A DNA stretch of 64,000 nt from CAYFQV01 sp964654185 (GCA_964654185.1 CAZZIE010000006.1:3476-67475), one strand, 5' to 3'. Shown: positions 26,534 through 35,372, numbered from the stretch's first letter. Numbers and translations: made by a program. The notes: generated by a model not told the origin, from the sequence alone.

Positions 26534-26594
26534 CGAGCTACCGGGTGTAACGAGCTACCCGGCGCAACGCACTATCCGGTGTAACGCACTACTC
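26521..26594. repeat. 17-bp tandem repeat spanning the stop codons of converging genes
   Basis: Units of 17 bp beginning CTAC or CTAT occupy 26521-26537, 26538-26554, 26555-26571 and 26572-26588, with a partial fifth copy at 26589. The first copy contains the TAA of the glycosyltransferase gene; the partial fifth contains the TAG of lgt (CTA on the plus strand). The whole convergent gap is thus made of duplicated gene end. Confidence 0.9.
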
Positions 26595-27563
26595 AGGATG
26601 GAATGTCTCGACTCCGGGGCGCGCCGCCCGGTGGCGGCGGACCGCCCAGAGCATGATAGCGCCACCGGCAATAAACAAGACGGACAAGAGCTGGTCGCCC
26701 GTGAGGTCCAGGGGCGAAGAGAAGAGTGCCGGAGGGTGCACGGGGCGGGAGAACCGGATGACAAAGGGATCGCGGATGGGGGGCACCCGCAGATAGCCCA
26801 GGAGGAACTGGGCGCAGCCGTAGATGAGAAGATAGGTCGCCGCCAACCATCCTTCGTGGAGGCGTCGCCGCAGGCTCACCCACCTGAGGACACCCCACGC
26901 AATGAGGCCGGTCAGAAGCGCCTCGTAGAGCTGCGCGGGATGACGGGGAAGGTTGACGAACCCGGACTCCCCGATCACCGGGACCTCCAACGCGATCGCC
27001 CGACGATAGATACCCTCCAATGCAAGCGGCACCGGCCGAGCTTCGGGAAAGACCACTCCCCAGGGGAGCGACGTAACCCTCCCGTAGAGCTCCTGATTGG
27101 CGAAGTTACCGACCCGCACCAGAAAGAACATCAGCGGGATCCCGACAACCAGCGCATCCGCCCACAGGAGGACCCGCACTCGGTGGCGCAGATGGTGGAG
27201 AAGAAGAGCAACTGCGGCGCCAAGGAGCCCACCGCCGAAGCTCATACCGCGGATGCTCACAAAATTCATTGATTCATCGAAGGGCCAGAGTACGAGCCAG
27301 GGCCGTCTCACCACCTCCTGCAGGGGACCGAACAGGATGATCCCCCCGATTCGAGCGCCTGCCAGATATCCGATGACGAACCAGAAGAAGAAGCGTCGCG
27401 CATCCGGCAACTCCTCCGAAGCACCGTGTGCGCGCAGGTGTTCCAGAAAGAGGAGGAAGACGACCCCGTACCCGAGAAGATGCAACAGGGTGTACCACCG
27501 GATGGGCAGGGCCGGAGCAATGACGGTGTGAAGCCATTCGGGATACACCAGGTAAGCGGTCAT
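26589..27563 (-). CDS. lgt: Prolipoprotein diacylglyceryl transferase (Lgt), with several altered signature residues
   Basis: Lgt transfers diacylglyceryl to the lipobox Cys, the first step of lipoprotein maturation. The 324-aa, multi-helix protein keeps the Lgt core: RVGNFANQELYGR (equivalents of E. coli R143, N146, E151, G154) and LPRHPAQLYEALL. Three positions considered important in E. coli differ: the GMSFHGG motif reads GMSFGGG (H103 to Gly), and the segment aligned to FRIIVEFFRQP reads QFLLGYLRVP (R239 to Gln, E243 to Gly). It could be a divergent but active enzyme or an Lgt homologue with changed function. ATG 27563 overlaps the TGA of fapA (ATGA). Confidence 0.85.
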   Translation of the reverse strand: MTAYLVYPEWLHTVIAPALPIRWYTLLHLLGYGVVFLLFLEHLRAHGASEELPDARRFFFWFVIGYLAGARIGGIILFGPLQEVVRRPWLVLWPFDESMNFVSIRGMSFGGGLLGAAVALLLHHLRHRVRVLLWADALVVGIPLMFFLVRVGNFANQELYGRVTSLPWGVVFPEARPVPLALEGIYRRAIALEVPVIGESGFVNLPRHPAQLYEALLTGLIAWGVLRWVSLRRRLHEGWLAATYLLIYGCAQFLLGYLRVPPIRDPFVIRFSRPVHPPALFSSPLDLTGDQLLSVLFIAGGAIMLWAVRRHRAARPGVETFHPE

Positions 27564-30529
27564 TCCCCGTCGTCCGCCTTCAGCGGCTCCTCCATGATCC
27601 GCCCGGTATCGCGATCGAAGTAGATCCGGACCGACTTCTGCGGCTCGCTGTACTCCCTGGTGCGCCCGTGGCTTTCCACGACGACGCCGGGAAAAAGCGT
27701 TCCCTTGACCAGGATCTCCGAAGGGAAGTGTTCCTCGAACTTCTCCCGCAGATTGAAGAGGCGCAAGCTCCGCTGCTCCATGATCTTGAGAAGCTTTTTC
27801 TTCTCCCTGCGCAGGCCCTCCACTTCCTCCCTGGGGCTGTTGTCCGACACCTTCTGAAGGGAGAGGTCGATGGTGGTTACCCGGCGCTTCAACTTGTCGA
27901 TCTCCTTCTCCTCGCGTTCGATCTGATCCGCCACAAGGTAGTCCTGACCGAAAGAGACGTGGGTATGCGCACCGCTCGAAGAGCCGAGGTTCTGCGTCTC
28001 AATGCCCTTTCGCACTCGGATATTGCCGCCGACGACGCTTCCCTTCTCGGTCTGCATGCGGAGGATCCCGTTGGTCTTCACCGTCGTGTGAAGGCAACCG
28101 GTACGGATCACGATCTCCCCGACCGCCAGGAGCGTCGCGTGCTCGGCGAAGGCGACCCCGATGTTCTTCTTGGTGCGCAACACCGCCTTGCCCGCGCCTT
28201 TCACGCCCTCCTTGATCATGATGTTGCCCTCCGCCGAGAGGAGACACCCTTCAACGGATTCACCGATCCGAATGTCCCCGCCGGCCATGATAACGTAGCC
28301 GGTCTGGACGGATCCGGAGACGGTGACGCTCCCGGGAAACTTGATGTTCCCGGTCTCAACACCGACTGTCCCCTTGACCGTATGCGTAGCGCGCACGGAA
28401 ATGCGTCGGCGTTCGTAAATCAATTCGCCGTCGGTTTCGGCGATGAGGGTAACGATCCCGTCCTGGTCGCTCTCCTGCTTCAGGTTCTCTCCGACTTCGA
28501 CATTCACCGCCTGGCCACGAGGCGGGGGAATCTCCTTCCCCGTCACGTCCGTGCCGGGCTGCGGCTGATCCTGGGGCGGTTCAATACGGGCAATCTGAGT
28601 TCCCGCCTTCACGGTGGTGATGAGATCGCGGTTCTTGTAATCGGCGGTACCGTCCTCGCGGACAGAGACTCCCTTCCCGCTGGCAAGCTTGATGAGAAAC
28701 TCGAGCTTCCCGTCACTCCCTTCCTCGGGGGGTGTCCCTTCCGCAACCAGCCACCGGACAATGCCGCCTTCGTGCTGGGCGCGGATGAGCCCGTCGCGCA
28801 CCTTGCCGTCGTCGACGCCATACGCGACGCCGGCCTCGTCGAGGGCATTGAAGACCGCCTCTTCGGTCAGGCGTCGTCCCGTGCCCTCACCCTCTTTCAG
28901 GGTGATCATGGCGCGCATGCGATCGGTTCCCAATTCCACCTGGATTGAACAGTCCCGGTGCGGGCGAACGCGGAGGTAGGTGACATCGTCTACCTGGGCC
29001 TCTTCCATGAGCCCCTCGCTAGCGGCAAAAACGACGCCGTCCTTGCGTTCCACATTCTCAAGGAGCTTCAGTTTCGGCTCCGCACCGGTCGGTGGCGGAA
29101 TCTGCTGGCCGTAGACGTCCGTGCCGGGCTGGCCCGCCCCGGCCGGCGCTACCGTCAGGAGGCGCTGCTCCGGCTGAACCCGGGCCATCCGGGAAACATC
29201 GGTCACAGGAAGCTCTTCAATCGACTCGAGATCACCCAGGAGCTCCGGACGCTCCCGGGCCGCCCGCTTGTACGGCTCCATCTCGCTCTCTTCGAGGAAT
29301 CGAACCGCGAACTCCATCTCCCCGTCCGGTCCAGGCGTCGGAGCGGTACCTTCGGTAAGGACGTATCCGGTCAGGTCCTGTTCCGGGCCGTGGTAGAACT
29401 CGAGGATATCCTTCTTGATGCGCTCGAAGTCGAGCTTCTTGAGGCCGGCAGACTGAATTGCCTTGCCGAGCTCCTTGAGACTCAGCGGCCGGCCCCGGCC
29501 CTTGCCCTTATGGACATTGAGGACCGCCTGGAGCCTGTCGTCGGAGACGTAGATGTCGTAGGAGGCGTCCCGGCTGTTGCTGATCGGCACCTCCTCCATG
29601 TCCTCGCCGCTGTTGATCGCATTGTTGAGGAGCGACTGGATCTCCTCGCCGCTGATGAGATTGTCCGGATCGTAACCGAGGTTGCGCGCTTCCTGAACGA
29701 TCTCATCCGGGGTCGGAGGTGCCGCCGCGCTGTGACCGGCCGAGAAGGAGAGATACGCCGTCGCCTTGTCCTTCGACAGCGTCAGTGACCAGTCGTGACT
29801 TTCGTAGGGGATCACGTCTATCCAGTTCGGACCGCGTCGGACCGCCCCGGTCACCTCGGCGGTCACGACGTTCCCGCTTCGGCTTGCGCCGGTACCCACG
29901 TAGAAGTGCGGGTCCGCAAGGTTCTTCGGATAGACCACGCTCCCGTAGATGCTGCGGCCCGGTGTTCCCCGGGATTGCGGCGTGACCTCTCCGAGGCGTT
30001 GTCCCGCTTCGGCATAACCGGTCTGCTCCACCGTCGGATCCACGTAGACGCGTTCGGGAAAGGTCTCCTCTTCGACGACGGTTTGCTCTTCCGTCTTCGG
30101 GCTGCCGAAGGGGAGCTTGGACTTCTTCGTTACGGTCTTCTTCTTCTCGACCTTGCGCTTCCGCTCCACCGTGATGTTCGGGGGGCCGGCCCCCGAAAGG
30201 ACCGCTTCCACCCCCTGCCGGAGCCCATCGGGGACGGGAAGGCTCTCCATGGTGAAGTGCTCGGGCGCAGGATCCTCCGGCGCCGTGCCTTCGGCGGCAA
30301 CGAACTGAAAGGGATTGCGCCCCTTCCTGGCGTTCTCCTCGAAGAGCCGGGCGATCTCCGCCTCGTCGTACCCCTCCTTGACGCCGCGCTGGACGAGTTG
30401 CTCGACAAGGCGTGACGGTGTCCATTCCTCGGAGCCGGCGGAGCGATCAATCGAAACCGATGCTTTCAGGCCGCGCTCGTCGATGGATAGATTCAGAGAG
30501 CCTTGAATGACCGTCTCTTCCTTCGCCAT
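27560..30529 (-). CDS. FapA/DUF342 family protein with three N-terminal modules
   Basis: The 989-aa protein belongs to the FapA (DUF342) family, whose C-terminal part forms a right-handed beta-helix followed by a coiled coil. That part is clear here: SGSVQTGYVIMAGGDIRIGE, then RTGCLHTTVKTNGILRMQTE and a coiled coil of about 80 residues. The N-terminal region is longer than usual because a module recurs three times, marked by EGTAP or EGTPP segments near residues 80, 395 and 610, each followed by a G-x-x-(I/V)-(Y/T)-G turn with prolines. Members influence flagellar assembly or cell-surface localisation, but the mechanism is unknown. Start ATG 30529; the next gene upstream is the MinD-type ATPase. 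Confidence 0.85.
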   Translation of the reverse strand: MAKEETVIQGSLNLSIDERGLKASVSIDRSAGSEEWTPSRLVEQLVQRGVKEGYDEAEIARLFEENARKGRNPFQFVAAEGTAPEDPAPEHFTMESLPVPDGLRQGVEAVLSGAGPPNITVERKRKVEKKKTVTKKSKLPFGSPKTEEQTVVEEETFPERVYVDPTVEQTGYAEAGQRLGEVTPQSRGTPGRSIYGSVVYPKNLADPHFYVGTGASRSGNVVTAEVTGAVRRGPNWIDVIPYESHDWSLTLSKDKATAYLSFSAGHSAAAPPTPDEIVQEARNLGYDPDNLISGEEIQSLLNNAINSGEDMEEVPISNSRDASYDIYVSDDRLQAVLNVHKGKGRGRPLSLKELGKAIQSAGLKKLDFERIKKDILEFYHGPEQDLTGYVLTEGTAPTPGPDGEMEFAVRFLEESEMEPYKRAARERPELLGDLESIEELPVTDVSRMARVQPEQRLLTVAPAGAGQPGTDVYGQQIPPPTGAEPKLKLLENVERKDGVVFAASEGLMEEAQVDDVTYLRVRPHRDCSIQVELGTDRMRAMITLKEGEGTGRRLTEEAVFNALDEAGVAYGVDDGKVRDGLIRAQHEGGIVRWLVAEGTPPEEGSDGKLEFLIKLASGKGVSVREDGTADYKNRDLITTVKAGTQIARIEPPQDQPQPGTDVTGKEIPPPRGQAVNVEVGENLKQESDQDGIVTLIAETDGELIYERRRISVRATHTVKGTVGVETGNIKFPGSVTVSGSVQTGYVIMAGGDIRIGESVEGCLLSAEGNIMIKEGVKGAGKAVLRTKKNIGVAFAEHATLLAVGEIVIRTGCLHTTVKTNGILRMQTEKGSVVGGNIRVRKGIETQNLGSSSGAHTHVSFGQDYLVADQIEREEKEIDKLKRRVTTIDLSLQKVSDNSPREEVEGLRREKKKLLKIMEQRSLRLFNLREKFEEHFPSEILVKGTLFPGVVVESHGRTREYSEPQKSVRIYFDRDTGRIMEEPLKADDGE

Positions 30530-30573
30530 GTGCAACTAACCAGGATCGGCGCGTCCGCTGCGACGCCCCGTTG

Positions 30574-31716
30574 TCACGCCTTGTATCCCGCCTCGATCGC
30601 GCTGACCAGCTTGGACTTGTAGAGGGCGTTTTCCTTTTTGAGCTGGTTTATCTCGTACTGCTGATGCTTGATCGTCTCCACCAGATCACCCGTCGTCAAG
30701 GCACCCGTGTGGAGGAGATCCTCAATGTAGTCCATCTTGTTCTCGAAGTCCGCCGAGGCTTCGACTTCCGCCTCCTCGTAGGTGGCGTCCACCTGCTCCC
30801 ACATGAGCGGCTCGGCGTCGTCATCTCGAATCTGGCTCAGCTTGTCGGCAATCCGGTGAACCGCCTGTGCAAGGACCGAACCGGGCTTGTACCGCACAAT
30901 GGGCAGGCCGGACCCAAGGGCCACGTCCTGCAGCTCATCCCGGTACATGACCCCGAGGTGTTCCAGATCGATATCGAGATACTGCTGACACGATCGGCGA
31001 AGGCGCAACGCCTTGTCGGCGTCCTTCGGATCGTCGAGCATGTTCATGACCAGTCGCGGCTGGAAGCGGCGCAGCGCCTCCCGGGCGGCGCCGTGTCCCT
31101 CCGGATCGATCGACTTCAGGTGCGAGAGGAGTTGCGGGATGTAGATCCGCTTCGAGCCCTCCTGACGCTTCTTCAATGACTGCAGGTACTTGTCCCCCGG
31201 ACCCTTCCTTGGGAGCGATGTCTGGATCAACCGGAAGGACGCGTTCTTCAGAAAGAGATAGGCGTTCACCATGGAGGTCGCGTTCGGCGCGGTGATGACG
31301 ACGCCGCGCGGCGCGACGAGAAAGAAGTCGAGGATATTGTAGCTCGTCCCGGCCCCGAGATCGAGCACCAGGAAGTCCGCCTCCATCTTGCCCAGACGGG
31401 AGAGAAGCATCTTCTTCTGCGATGCGGCAATGTTAGCCAGCCCGGGAATCTCCGCATCGCCGGCAATGAAGGATACGCCCTGAAAGTCGGTGTCGAGGAC
31501 GAGGTCGCCGAAGTCGATGGAAGAGTCGGTCAGGAAGGTGCCGATGCCGACCGGCGGATTGCGGATACCCAGAATGAGGTGAAGGTTCGATCCGCCGAGA
31601 TCCAGGTCCGCCAGTACGACGCGGGCACCGGCCTCCCCGAGCGCTACGGCAAGGTTTGCCGCCAGGAGAGACTTTCCGACGCCGCCTTTGCCACTGGCAA
31701 TCGGTATGACATGCAT
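30574..31716 (-). CDS. MinD/ParA family ATPase with C-terminal coiled coil
   Basis: The 380-aa P-loop ATPase starts with the deviant Walker A motif ASGKGGVGKSLLAANLA (residues 7-23), with the signature Lys in KGG. Walker A-prime VVLADLDLGGSNLHL and the VLDLGAGTSYN motif (Asp of Walker B) follow. Residues 300-380 form an acidic stretch and a coiled coil ending in a basic tail. MinD/FlhG-type proteins position division sites or flagella on membranes; adjacency to fapA rather than flhF leaves the cargo open. ATG 31716 has GAGGAG 9 nt upstream and overlaps the TGA of the preceding gene (TGATG). Confidence 0.9.
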   Translation of the reverse strand: MHVIPIASGKGGVGKSLLAANLAVALGEAGARVVLADLDLGGSNLHLILGIRNPPVGIGTFLTDSSIDFGDLVLDTDFQGVSFIAGDAEIPGLANIAASQKKMLLSRLGKMEADFLVLDLGAGTSYNILDFFLVAPRGVVITAPNATSMVNAYLFLKNASFRLIQTSLPRKGPGDKYLQSLKKRQEGSKRIYIPQLLSHLKSIDPEGHGAAREALRRFQPRLVMNMLDDPKDADKALRLRRSCQQYLDIDLEHLGVMYRDELQDVALGSGLPIVRYKPGSVLAQAVHRIADKLSQIRDDDAEPLMWEQVDATYEEAEVEASADFENKMDYIEDLLHTGALTTGDLVETIKHQQYEINQLKKENALYKSKLVSAIEAGYKA

Positions 31717-32219
31717 CAACCGCGCTCCTCTGAATCACTGCGGATCTCATCCGTCGGCACCCGCTCGGGTTCGACGTTCGCGAGGGCCTCGTCGTCGGAG
31801 GCGCCGCGTTGCGGTGTTTCCTCGAGGGAACCGCTTCTGAATGATAGCAGGACGATGAGGAGAATCAAGTCGACCGCCGCAACGACATAGGGCGCGACCG
31901 TGACGAAGAATGCCTGAAAGCCGGTGGCAACCAGGCCGCTCCCCCGCAGGGCGACAAGAAGAAGCACCAGCGAGGCCACCTCGAGGAACTTGCCGAGGCG
32001 CAGTGCGTTGAGGAGCGGGGCTTTCTTTGCGGGGAGGGCGCCGATGAAGAGGAACCCCGCGGCGAGGATCAACTGCGGGCTACCGATCCAGGCCACCGTC
32101 GTCGCCTTCAGCATGCTCGTATTGACAGCGAGTACCAGTGTTGCGATGTTGAAGGCTGCTATGAAGCGCGCAACCTCCCAGAGGGCTGCGAGGAAGAACA
32201 GGATCCTATGACGTGCCAC
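31716..32219 (-). CDS. Predicted four-helix membrane protein, family not recognised
   Basis: This is a protein of about 167 aa with four hydrophobic helices (about residues 5-30, 37-60, 70-95 and 105-130). A charged cytoplasmic tail, rich in Glu and Asp, ends in DSEERG. I do not recognise the family. The start is a GTG (32219), chosen because it precedes the first helix by a few residues; a longer in-frame reading exists but runs through the promoter region of the divergent protease gene. It is the first gene of the operon leading to minD, fapA and lgt and is coupled to minD by a TGATG overlap. Confidence 0.6.
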   Translation of the reverse strand: MARHRILFFLAALWEVARFIAAFNIATLVLAVNTSMLKATTVAWIGSPQLILAAGFLFIGALPAKKAPLLNALRLGKFLEVASLVLLLVALRGSGLVATGFQAFFVTVAPYVVAAVDLILLIVLLSFRSGSLEETPQRGASDDEALANVEPERVPTDEIRSDSEERG

Positions 32220-32253
32220 GTATGGCGGAGTGTACGACCCCGGTTTGGCACCG

Positions 32254-32332
32254 TCAATAGAGAGTCCCCCGCCCCTCGATGGGCGCTCGCAACGGCTCAT
32301 GGCTGGCGGTCTCAATAGAAAGTGCCCCTCCC
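32254..32332. promoter_or_regulatory. Two 21-bp direct repeats in the divergent promoter region of ctpA
   Basis: TCAATAGAGAGTCCCCC at 32254-32274 and TCAATAGAAAGTGCCCC at 32312-32332 agree at 18 of 21 positions and are 58 bp apart. The second copy ends 7 bp before a TATACT hexamer (32340-32345) that is a likely -10 for the protease gene. The spacing and placement suggest a transcription factor site, but none is identified. Confidence 0.4.
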
Positions 32333-32374
32333 GGGTGTGTATACTCTGAATACGAGACTGTCCGGAGCACATAG

Positions 32375-33829
32375 ATGAAACGACTTTTTCAGACCCTCGC
32401 CGGAAAGGAACGCCTTCTCTGGCTCAGCGTAACGGCGGGCCTCTTCGTTGTCCTCCTGGTAACCCTGGTACCCGTCACTGTTGCGGCGCAGTCCCAGACG
32501 AGCGAGGATGAGCGGCTCCTCAACATGTTCGAGCGGGTCTACGACTTCGTCCGCCGGAACTACGTCGAAGATGTGGACCCCGAAGTCCTGATCGAGGGAG
32601 CCCTGGATGGGATGTTCCAGAGCCTGGACGATCCCCACTCCGCGTACCTCACCGCTGAGGAGATGCGAGACCTCCGGGACACCACACGGGGACAGTTCGG
32701 CGGTGTCGGCATGTACATTGCCAAGCAGGGAGAAGACGAGAGTGAAGATGAGAACGGCGAGGATGGCGGCTTCGTAGAGGTCGTTGCGCCCATCGAGGAC
32801 ACGCCGGCATTTCGGTCCGGCATCATGGCGGGTGACCTCATCGTGGAGATCGAAGGAGAATCGACCAGACCGCTGGACATTGACCAGGTGGTAAACCGGC
32901 TGCGCGGAGAGCCGGGAACAACCGTGGAAGTGCTGATCCGCCGCGGATCCTCCCACACGCTGACTGTCGAGCTCACTCGCGCCATCATTGAGGTTCCCAC
33001 GGTCAAGCACGCCATGATCGACGACGACATCGCCTTTCTCCGCATTATTCAGTTCACGCCCTATACCAATCAGCGCGTCGAGGAGTCGCTCCGGGAGTTC
33101 CAGGAGCAGGGATACGAGTCACTCATCATTGACCTGAGGCAGAATCCCGGCGGGCTCCTCTCGGGTGTCGTCGATACCGCGGATCTCTTCTTTGAAGACG
33201 GTACGATCGTCGGAACCCGGGGCCGCAAGGCGAGCGAGAACGAGGTCTTCCAGGCGGATCCCGGCACGAGTGTGCCGGAGGACATTCCCATTGTCGTGCT
33301 CATTGATGAGGGGTCGGCCTCCGCTGCGGAGATCATGGCCGGGGCGCTGAAGGATCGCGACCGCGCCTACCTGCTCGGAGAAACAACCTACGGCAAGGGG
33401 TCGGTTCAGGAAGTCCACGTGGTCGGTACCGGCGGCTTCCGCCTGACCATGTCGAAGTACTACACTCCCGACGGTACCTACATCGAGGACAACGGCATTG
33501 AGCCGGATGAAGTTGTGAAGCCCCCGGAGCTCAGCGACGCCGAGGTGGAATCCCTGACACGGATAGCCGACGAGCAACTCGTTGCATCCTTTGTGGACGA
33601 GCACCCGGAACCGTCGGAGTCCGAGATCCGGAGCTTCATTGGCGATCTCCGGGCCAAGGACATTGAGCTGAGCGAGCGGCGCATCCGGAAGATGGTGCGC
33701 GACGAGGTCAACCGCCGCAACAACGTCTCTCCGGCGTACGACCTCGAGTTCGACGTGGTACTCCAGGAAGCGGTCCGCCTTCTCCGGGAGAACCAGATTT
33801 CCGCAAAGGGCACCATGACCGGGAACTGA
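32375..33829 (+). CDS. S41 family C-terminal processing protease
   Basis: The 484-aa protein has an N-terminal membrane helix (about 13-38) that targets it to the periplasm. A PDZ domain (about 110-200) follows, interrupted by an acidic Glu/Asp/Asn-rich loop, and then the S41 protease domain. The catalytic Ser is in EGSASAAEIMAGAL (near residue 313) and the catalytic Lys in GETTYGKGSVQEV (near residue 338). CtpA-type proteases cleave exposed C-termini of envelope proteins and peptidoglycan hydrolases. It is followed after 17 nt by rsmE, so the two may be cotranscribed. Confidence 0.93.
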   Translation: MKRLFQTLAGKERLLWLSVTAGLFVVLLVTLVPVTVAAQSQTSEDERLLNMFERVYDFVRRNYVEDVDPEVLIEGALDGMFQSLDDPHSAYLTAEEMRDLRDTTRGQFGGVGMYIAKQGEDESEDENGEDGGFVEVVAPIEDTPAFRSGIMAGDLIVEIEGESTRPLDIDQVVNRLRGEPGTTVEVLIRRGSSHTLTVELTRAIIEVPTVKHAMIDDDIAFLRIIQFTPYTNQRVEESLREFQEQGYESLIIDLRQNPGGLLSGVVDTADLFFEDGTIVGTRGRKASENEVFQADPGTSVPEDIPIVVLIDEGSASAAEIMAGALKDRDRAYLLGETTYGKGSVQEVHVVGTGGFRLTMSKYYTPDGTYIEDNGIEPDEVVKPPELSDAEVESLTRIADEQLVASFVDEHPEPSESEIRSFIGDLRAKDIELSERRIRKMVRDEVNRRNNVSPAYDLEFDVVLQEAVRLLRENQISAKGTMTGN

Positions 33830-33846
33830 TCCCGGCGCGCCGGCGT

Positions 33847-34629
33847 ATGAAGCAGTTCATTCTTCCGTCGGAGCATGTCGAGGGCGACACGGTCGATCTC
33901 ACGGGAGAGGACTTCCACTACCTGGCCCGCGTTCGCCGACACCAGCCGGGAGAGGTGATCCCCGCACGAACACCGGGAGGCCGCGCCTTCGATCTCCGGA
34001 TCGATGACATTGGGCGTGACCGGCTCCGGGGCACCCTTCTCCCGGTCACCACCGCCACCGCCGACGCCGCGGGAACCGGCCCGGGCGCCAGGCCGCAGAT
34101 TCCGCCGATCACCCTCTATCAGGGACTACCCAAAGGCAAGAAGCTCGACACGGTGGTGCGCCAGGCCACCGAGGCGGGGGTTCAGGCGATCGTCCCGGTA
34201 CGAACCAGTCACTCCGTGGTGGATTGGGAGGGAGCCCGCGGCGCAAAGAAGCTCGATCGCCTCGAGCGCATCGCCCGGGAAGCGGCCCAACAGTCGGGAA
34301 GCGTTGCTCCGCCGCGCATTGCGGAAATCATCGACCTGAATGACATTGAGCCGGTGTCCCCGGAAGCAGGAGAGGTGGGCCTGGTCTTTCACGAGAAGCC
34401 ACTTGCGGCGCAGGCCCTTCACGAATATCTTAGGACAGCTCCACACCACCTCTACCTCGCCGTCGGACCGGAGGGCGGCTTTTCGGGAGACGAGATCACG
34501 AAGCTGACAGACGCCAAGAACTTCAGCGTTGCCCGACTCGGCGCAACGGTGTTGCGAACCGAGACGGCGGCGCTCTATGCTGTTGCCGCCGTCCAGACCA
34601 TTCTGCGGGAGCGAGAACAGTGGGCGTAG
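33847..34629 (+). CDS. rsmE: 16S rRNA (uracil-1498-N3)-methyltransferase
   Basis: RsmE methylates U1498 of 16S rRNA using S-adenosylmethionine. The 260-aa protein has the N-terminal PUA-like domain (MKQFILPSEH ... HYLARVRR) and the SPOUT methyltransferase domain. Trefoil-knot motifs AVGPEGGFSGDEI and LGATVLRTETAALYA are present near the C-terminus. An Ala/Gly/Pro insert of about 15 residues (34050-34100) separates the domains. The 3' end overlaps the next gene by 10 nt. Confidence 0.95.
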   Translation: MKQFILPSEHVEGDTVDLTGEDFHYLARVRRHQPGEVIPARTPGGRAFDLRIDDIGRDRLRGTLLPVTTATADAAGTGPGARPQIPPITLYQGLPKGKKLDTVVRQATEAGVQAIVPVRTSHSVVDWEGARGAKKLDRLERIAREAAQQSGSVAPPRIAEIIDLNDIEPVSPEAGEVGLVFHEKPLAAQALHEYLRTAPHHLYLAVGPEGGFSGDEITKLTDAKNFSVARLGATVLRTETAALYAVAAVQTILREREQWA

Positions 34630-35372
34630 CGACAACTCCTACCATGCGAACCCAGATCCTTCGCATTCCCATCGACGCCTTCAAGCAGGAGGACCTGCCG
34701 CAGATCGTCGAGGAGCTGCGAGAGCAGGAGGGGCGCCACCACGTCGTGCTCCTGACCACGGAAGCGCTCATGCGCGCCCGGCGGAACAAGATCTACCGCA
34801 AGACGCTGAAGGAAGCCTCCCTTATTGTGCCGGTGTCCCTGGGCTTGCAGCGCGCGGCCGCATTCCTGGATAAGCCGCGCGTCGAGGCGCAATTGACCTT
34901 CCGGTTCGTGATTCGTCTGCTCGGACTGCTGGAGGAGCGGAACGCCAGCTACTATCTGCTGGGGTTGAAGCGGAAGCACCTGTTGCGGGTTGAAGAGAAC
35001 CTTCGGCTCACCTTCCCCGGACTCCGCCTGGTCGGGCGCCATCCCGGATACTACTCGCAGGATCGGGAGAGTGACATCGTCACGGCTATCCGCAAGGCGG
35101 CCCCCAATCTCGTGCTGATCGGCAGCGGCATCAGAGGCGGCGACGAGTGGGTTCGCACCCACAAGCGCTCCTTTGCGCCGGGCATCTACCTCTGCGTGCC
35201 CGAGGTCCTGGAGGTCTTCGCCGACATCAGGCGCAAGCCCCCGGCGACGCGGGCCGGCCGCATCATGCGGCGCATCGGCGGCCTCTTCTCCCACCCCTGG
35301 CGCTTCACCAAAGCCTTCCTCTACCTGTGGTTCGGCATCCTCCTGGTGGGATTCCGACTGTTCGACCGGTAG
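34620..35372 (+). CDS. WecG/TagA/CpsF family protein (glycosyltransferase fold, altered active site)
   Basis: The 250-aa protein follows the GT26 (WecG/TagA) pattern: LLTTEALMRARRNKIY early, a Rossmann-like middle with YYLLGLKRKHL and FPGLRLVGRHPGYY, and SGIRGGDEWV near the C-terminus. The conserved catalytic Asp of the family (in a PDG motif) is absent; the segment reads VPVSLGLQRAA. The usual PKQExW motif reads RGGDEW. It may have altered chemistry. Start GTG 34620 is supported by GGGAG 8 nt upstream and overlaps rsmE by 10 nt. The C-terminal tail is hydrophobic and may touch the membrane. Confidence 0.72.
   Translation: MGVATTPTMRTQILRIPIDAFKQEDLPQIVEELREQEGRHHVVLLTTEALMRARRNKIYRKTLKEASLIVPVSLGLQRAAAFLDKPRVEAQLTFRFVIRLLGLLEERNASYYLLGLKRKHLLRVEENLRLTFPGLRLVGRHPGYYSQDRESDIVTAIRKAAPNLVLIGSGIRGGDEWVRTHKRSFAPGIYLCVPEVLEVFADIRRKPPATRAGRIMRRIGGLFSHPWRFTKAFLYLWFGILLVGFRLFDR

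Noticed and set aside
25062..26594. CRISPR-like arrays
   Set aside because: The repeats are 15 or 17 bp, directly adjacent without spacers, and no cas gene is present.
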